Shown here in pieces: positions 47,301-64,000 of a stretch of DNA of 64,000 nt; positions within the stretch are counted from its first letter, which is position 1; each line of letters starts with the position of its first letter. The notes beneath the pieces were generated by a model, which saw nothing but the letters and a program-made list of their open reading frames with translations, was not told the DNA's origin and searched no databases. A program made the position numbers and the translations under genes. Where the stretch lies: NCBI RefSeq assembly GCF_022458985.1, contig NC_061789.1, forward strand, positions 19,882,357 to 19,946,356, given 5' to 3'. The DNA comes from Mugil cephalus. Lineage: Eukaryota > Chordata > Actinopteri > Mugiliformes > Mugilidae.

Positions 47301-48480
47301 CATATATTCCAATTTTCTGGCTGATCTTAAAGAAGGAATTTGTCTGATTATTTATAAACAATGTAATCACCAGAGACAGCCTCATATCTCCAGACACTGA
47401 CTTTAATTAAACTTTTACAAAGTTTAGGTTTGGCTGGGTTGTTGCCATCTCTGATCTTTTAAAAGCCGCTTCTGCCACCTCTCAATAAAATAAAATAAAA
47501 TAAAATAATAATAATAATAAAAAAATAAAAAATAAAAAGATAGTTGTCTAAAATAAAGACATTTTGCCAGCTTGTAGTTCGCTGCAGTTCTCCAATTCTG
47601 GCGCTAGAGGGTAATATTGTCTAATGAATTTGTCAAGTTTAAACATCATGCAATGAGAATGAATTTGGAAAGTGTGCCTCATCTTTAGATTTATTAGTAT
47701 TGTAGTTTTAGACAGAAAGGAACGTTGATTAGAGGCTAGATCGTCGGGATGGGAGGTTTAACCGAGTTGAAGTTATGTTTCTTTAAGACCCAGCATCTTC
47801 AAGAGGAGAGGAGCGAAAACGACTGAAGGTGGTCAAGTTGGTAAGAAACACCAGGAAGAGAGCGGAAGCACCATCAAGTGTCTTCAAAATAAGTCATTAA
47901 TAGGCTAATTAAATTACATTATCACGATATTATATCATGATATTGGGAGATTGTATACAAACATCATCATCGTGAGTTCAGTGTGTCTCATTTAAAGTTG
48001 TCTGAACTGTTTTAGAAACTCTAAAATATCAAACTCTAAAATGTTCTAGAATACAAATAGATTCATGTAACAAAATTGTCATTATTGACCCTACCGAGTG
48101 TTCCTATCGTACGTATCTTGTGTCATGAGGTGGGGTGGAGATGATATAACTATACACTGTTTGATGGTTTAACACAACAGAGATGTATTGCATTTTATAA
48201 ATTACATGTCTTAGGTTAATCTGCAAAACAACCAGTGCCTGTATTATTTATTTATTTATTTTTTAAATAAGCATAGAAGCATCATGTGCACACATACTGT
48301 ATCTAGGAAGAATAGGGAGTTTATTTGTTAAACGCAATGAAACCTGAACCAAAACCCAAAAGGTACAAACACATTGAAAGGTGATAGTCAAACGTTTTAA
48401 AAGTGAATAAGTTCTTGTGCATACGGTTATTCTGTCCAATTAGAATAAGAACTACTCTAGAAAATGGACCAGCTCCTCCT
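44309..48480. other. Intergenic between NUCB1 and PPFIA3
   Basis: No exon is supported. Contents are a poly(C) tract (45514-45536), a poly(A) tract (47239-47261), an A/T-rich (AATAA)n patch near 47485-47540 and a CRE-like TTACGTCA near 47196 beside C-rich sequence. It may include PPFIA3 control elements, but none can be shown from sequence alone. Confidence 0.4.
45514..45536. repeat. Poly(C) tract
   Basis: 23 consecutive C residues, an unusual homopolymer and a likely assembly or sequencing weak point. Confidence 0.95.
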
Positions 48481-48714
48481 GACTTATTTTATTGTGAAAG
48501 TCACCGGAGGCCGCCAGCGCTTCTTGCGTGCGGCTCGATGCAGCAGCTGATCCGTAGCGTCGCTCCCACAGCAGAGAGGGAGGGAGGGGATGGAGCAGGC
48601 TGGTAACCGGGCTGTAACGGGGATAACCTGCAGCCTCCGTCTCTCAGATGCTCTGATGGAGTGAACCGGGCAACGATGCGCGCTTATTTCCTTTCTCTGT
48701 CGATCATGGAAAGG
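48480..48714 (+). promoter_or_regulatory. ppfia3: Probable PPFIA3 non-coding first exon, with uORF start
   Basis: A GC-rich block ends in a strong donor (GGAAAGG... exon end 48714, then GTAAGA). The next acceptor (TCTCCTTCCAG) opens a 5' UTR exon at 49704 that runs into the coding ATG at 50023. An upstream ATG at 48676 would read MRAYFLSLSIMER, cross the splice and continue VHLTSQ to a stop at 49722-49724. A second uORF lies at 49938-49973. The first exon's 5' limit is a guess. Confidence 0.45.
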
Positions 48715-49484
48715 GTAAGACACACGGATTGCTCGGTGGAAGCCACGCCGATGTGCGGCACACACGTCTATCCATCCAGCTGTTTTTATGGGTGGAGGGG
48801 AGAGGGGTGGGGGGAGCAGGGTGGCGTGCGGGGGGCAGTGGGGTGTTGATAGGAAATAGACGCCTTGCAGAATAAATCCAAACTGGTGCACCGTTTTGCG
48901 GAATTTAATTGGATTATGCCATTAAAAAATAACCCAACCGTGTAACATCTTACGGTTAAATCTCGTTAATTAGGCCTACATCATTCACAGGATGATTGGC
49001 ACCTCCCACCATGATGTGATAGCGGTGTGAGGCTATCCTGTGCAGCCTTTAAACGCACTGAAACAGGCTGCTTCCCCACCATTTAGCCAATTTATTGTCT
49101 TAAGACACCGATTCGTGTCATGTCCCACGGCCATGAGGATGTAAAAGCCCTCGGAATCGGCTTGAATATTTTCACAGATGGGTTCCGGATCCGTAGAAAA
49201 GAAGCCCGTTTCTTCCTGGATACAGCGCGTAATTACAATTCATGATGACACCCTTTTTCCCCCCACATAAATGTAAGAAACAGCGCCGCATCCTTTCTTC
49301 CTTCCTACGGGCCTGATAATTGTTCTGTGTTTGCGGCGTTTTGTGGATAAAAGCTGCCATTCACGACTCATTTCCGTATATCATGCGCATTCATTATTAC
49401 CATTGCGAGTATGGACGCTCAGATGCATGGAGACACGCACAGATGGATGAATTAGTCCGGGGCATCGCGATGCAAGTCAGAATC

Positions 49485-49511
49485 CTGCTGCTGCTGCTGC
49501 TGCTGCTGCTG
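49485..49511. repeat. (CTG)n trinucleotide repeat
   Basis: Nine CTG units in the intron just before the PPFIA3 5' UTR exon. Confidence 0.9.
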
Positions 49512-50022
49512 GATTAGAAATGTTTTTTTCTTTCTTTAAAGAAAAAAAGAAGGTGCATGTGCTGTGCGTGAAATGGATCCATAAGAGTCCAGATATGAGA
49601 CATATCATCCAACACAGACACTGTGCGCTCTCCATCTATTTGATTCACCTCCTCCTGTCAAATCCCGTCACACATAACTGACGCTTTCCTCTTCTCCTTC
49701 CAGGTTCATCTCACGTCTCAGTGAAGCCTGGGCCGGGGGGTCAGAGGTCGTCCTCCAAACCTGCACTTCTCCCTCTCACCCCTGCACCCTACCTCACCCC
49801 CTTCCCCACCAGTCACCCCACACTGTTTCCACCCCCAAACACAGGAGCTGCTATTTTAGCTCCGTCCCTCCTCACTTTTCTTTCACTGCCCATCTCCTCC
49901 TGCACAGAAGACCCCCAACAAACGAAGTAACTGTTTCATGACGAGAGCCAGTCAGCCGTCCGCCAGGCACTAAGTGTCCCAGTCATCTTCTCAGATAACA
50001 CCTCTCACACCCAGGCCTCAAG

Positions 50023-63739
<13,717 letters not shown>

Positions 63740-64000
63740 GTAAGGAAAGGGTGGCAGCGCTGCACAGTTGGGAGGGAGGGAGCGGTTTGAGGGAGGTGAG
63801 AATGTGAGAAACACCTCCCTACATGCTACAGTCTGATACACACCAGCACATGCTGCAGCCTCAGAAATAAACACATCAACACCTCTCTGACACTGCTCAG
63901 AAAAAAAAACAAAAAAACATGGAGGGTAGTGAGAAATGATTATAAACTGTATGATATCACAAGATTACTCATCTATATACACTGCCTGGCCAAAAAAAAA

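Overview
The window is vertebrate nuclear DNA, almost certainly from a ray-finned (percomorph-like) fish. Genes are split into many short exons with GT-AG introns. The spaces between them hold tRNA-derived SINEs, Tc1-like transposon relics, palindromic MITEs and simple repeats typical of teleosts. There are no bacterial features, CRISPR arrays or operons. Identifications rest on reading conceptual translations and comparing them with remembered protein families; no database search was possible.

Six protein genes are supported, in this order: EMC10 (+, 3' part only, 1-3.7 kb), a short TRIM16-like PRY/SPRY gene (+, 10.2-16.1 kb), AKT1S1/PRAS40 (-, 18.1-20.5 kb CDS), TBC1D17 (+, 24.3-31.0 kb), a divergent D-type cyclin resembling cyclin Dx (+, 35.8-37.0 kb), NUCB1 (+, 38.8-43.7 kb) and PPFIA3/liprin-alpha-3 (+, 50.0 kb to beyond the right edge). 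That is seven loci counting the PRY/SPRY gene. EMC10, AKT1S1, TBC1D17, NUCB1 and PPFIA3 all lie in human 19q13.33, so this is a conserved-synteny block. The D-type cyclin and the PRY/SPRY gene are the fish-specific or mammal-lost members.

Layout: EMC10 ends in two alternative last exons with a palindromic MITE between them. A gene-poor, repeat-rich stretch (4-10 kb) follows. The PRY/SPRY gene and AKT1S1 converge, with poly(A) signals about 190 bp apart. AKT1S1 and TBC1D17 diverge from a shared upstream region that now contains a Tc1-like relic. TBC1D17, the cyclin, NUCB1 and PPFIA3 then run in tandem on the + strand. The cyclin has a clear TATA box, and the NUCB1 promoter has a perfect CRE.

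The genes do not form one pathway. Their roles are ER membrane-protein insertion (EMC10), mTORC1/Akt signalling (AKT1S1), Rab GTPase control and autophagy (TBC1D17), G1 cell-cycle control (cyclin), Golgi/ER calcium and G-alpha binding (NUCB1) and presynaptic active-zone scaffolding (PPFIA3). I found no undescribed biological system. The points most worth a second look are the EMC10 terminal-exon/MITE arrangement, the retained D-type cyclin with intact LxCxE and TPT degron motifs, a near-perfect 27-bp hairpin at 33.2 kb, the glycine-rich insertion and spliced uORF of PPFIA3, and several palindromic MITEs.
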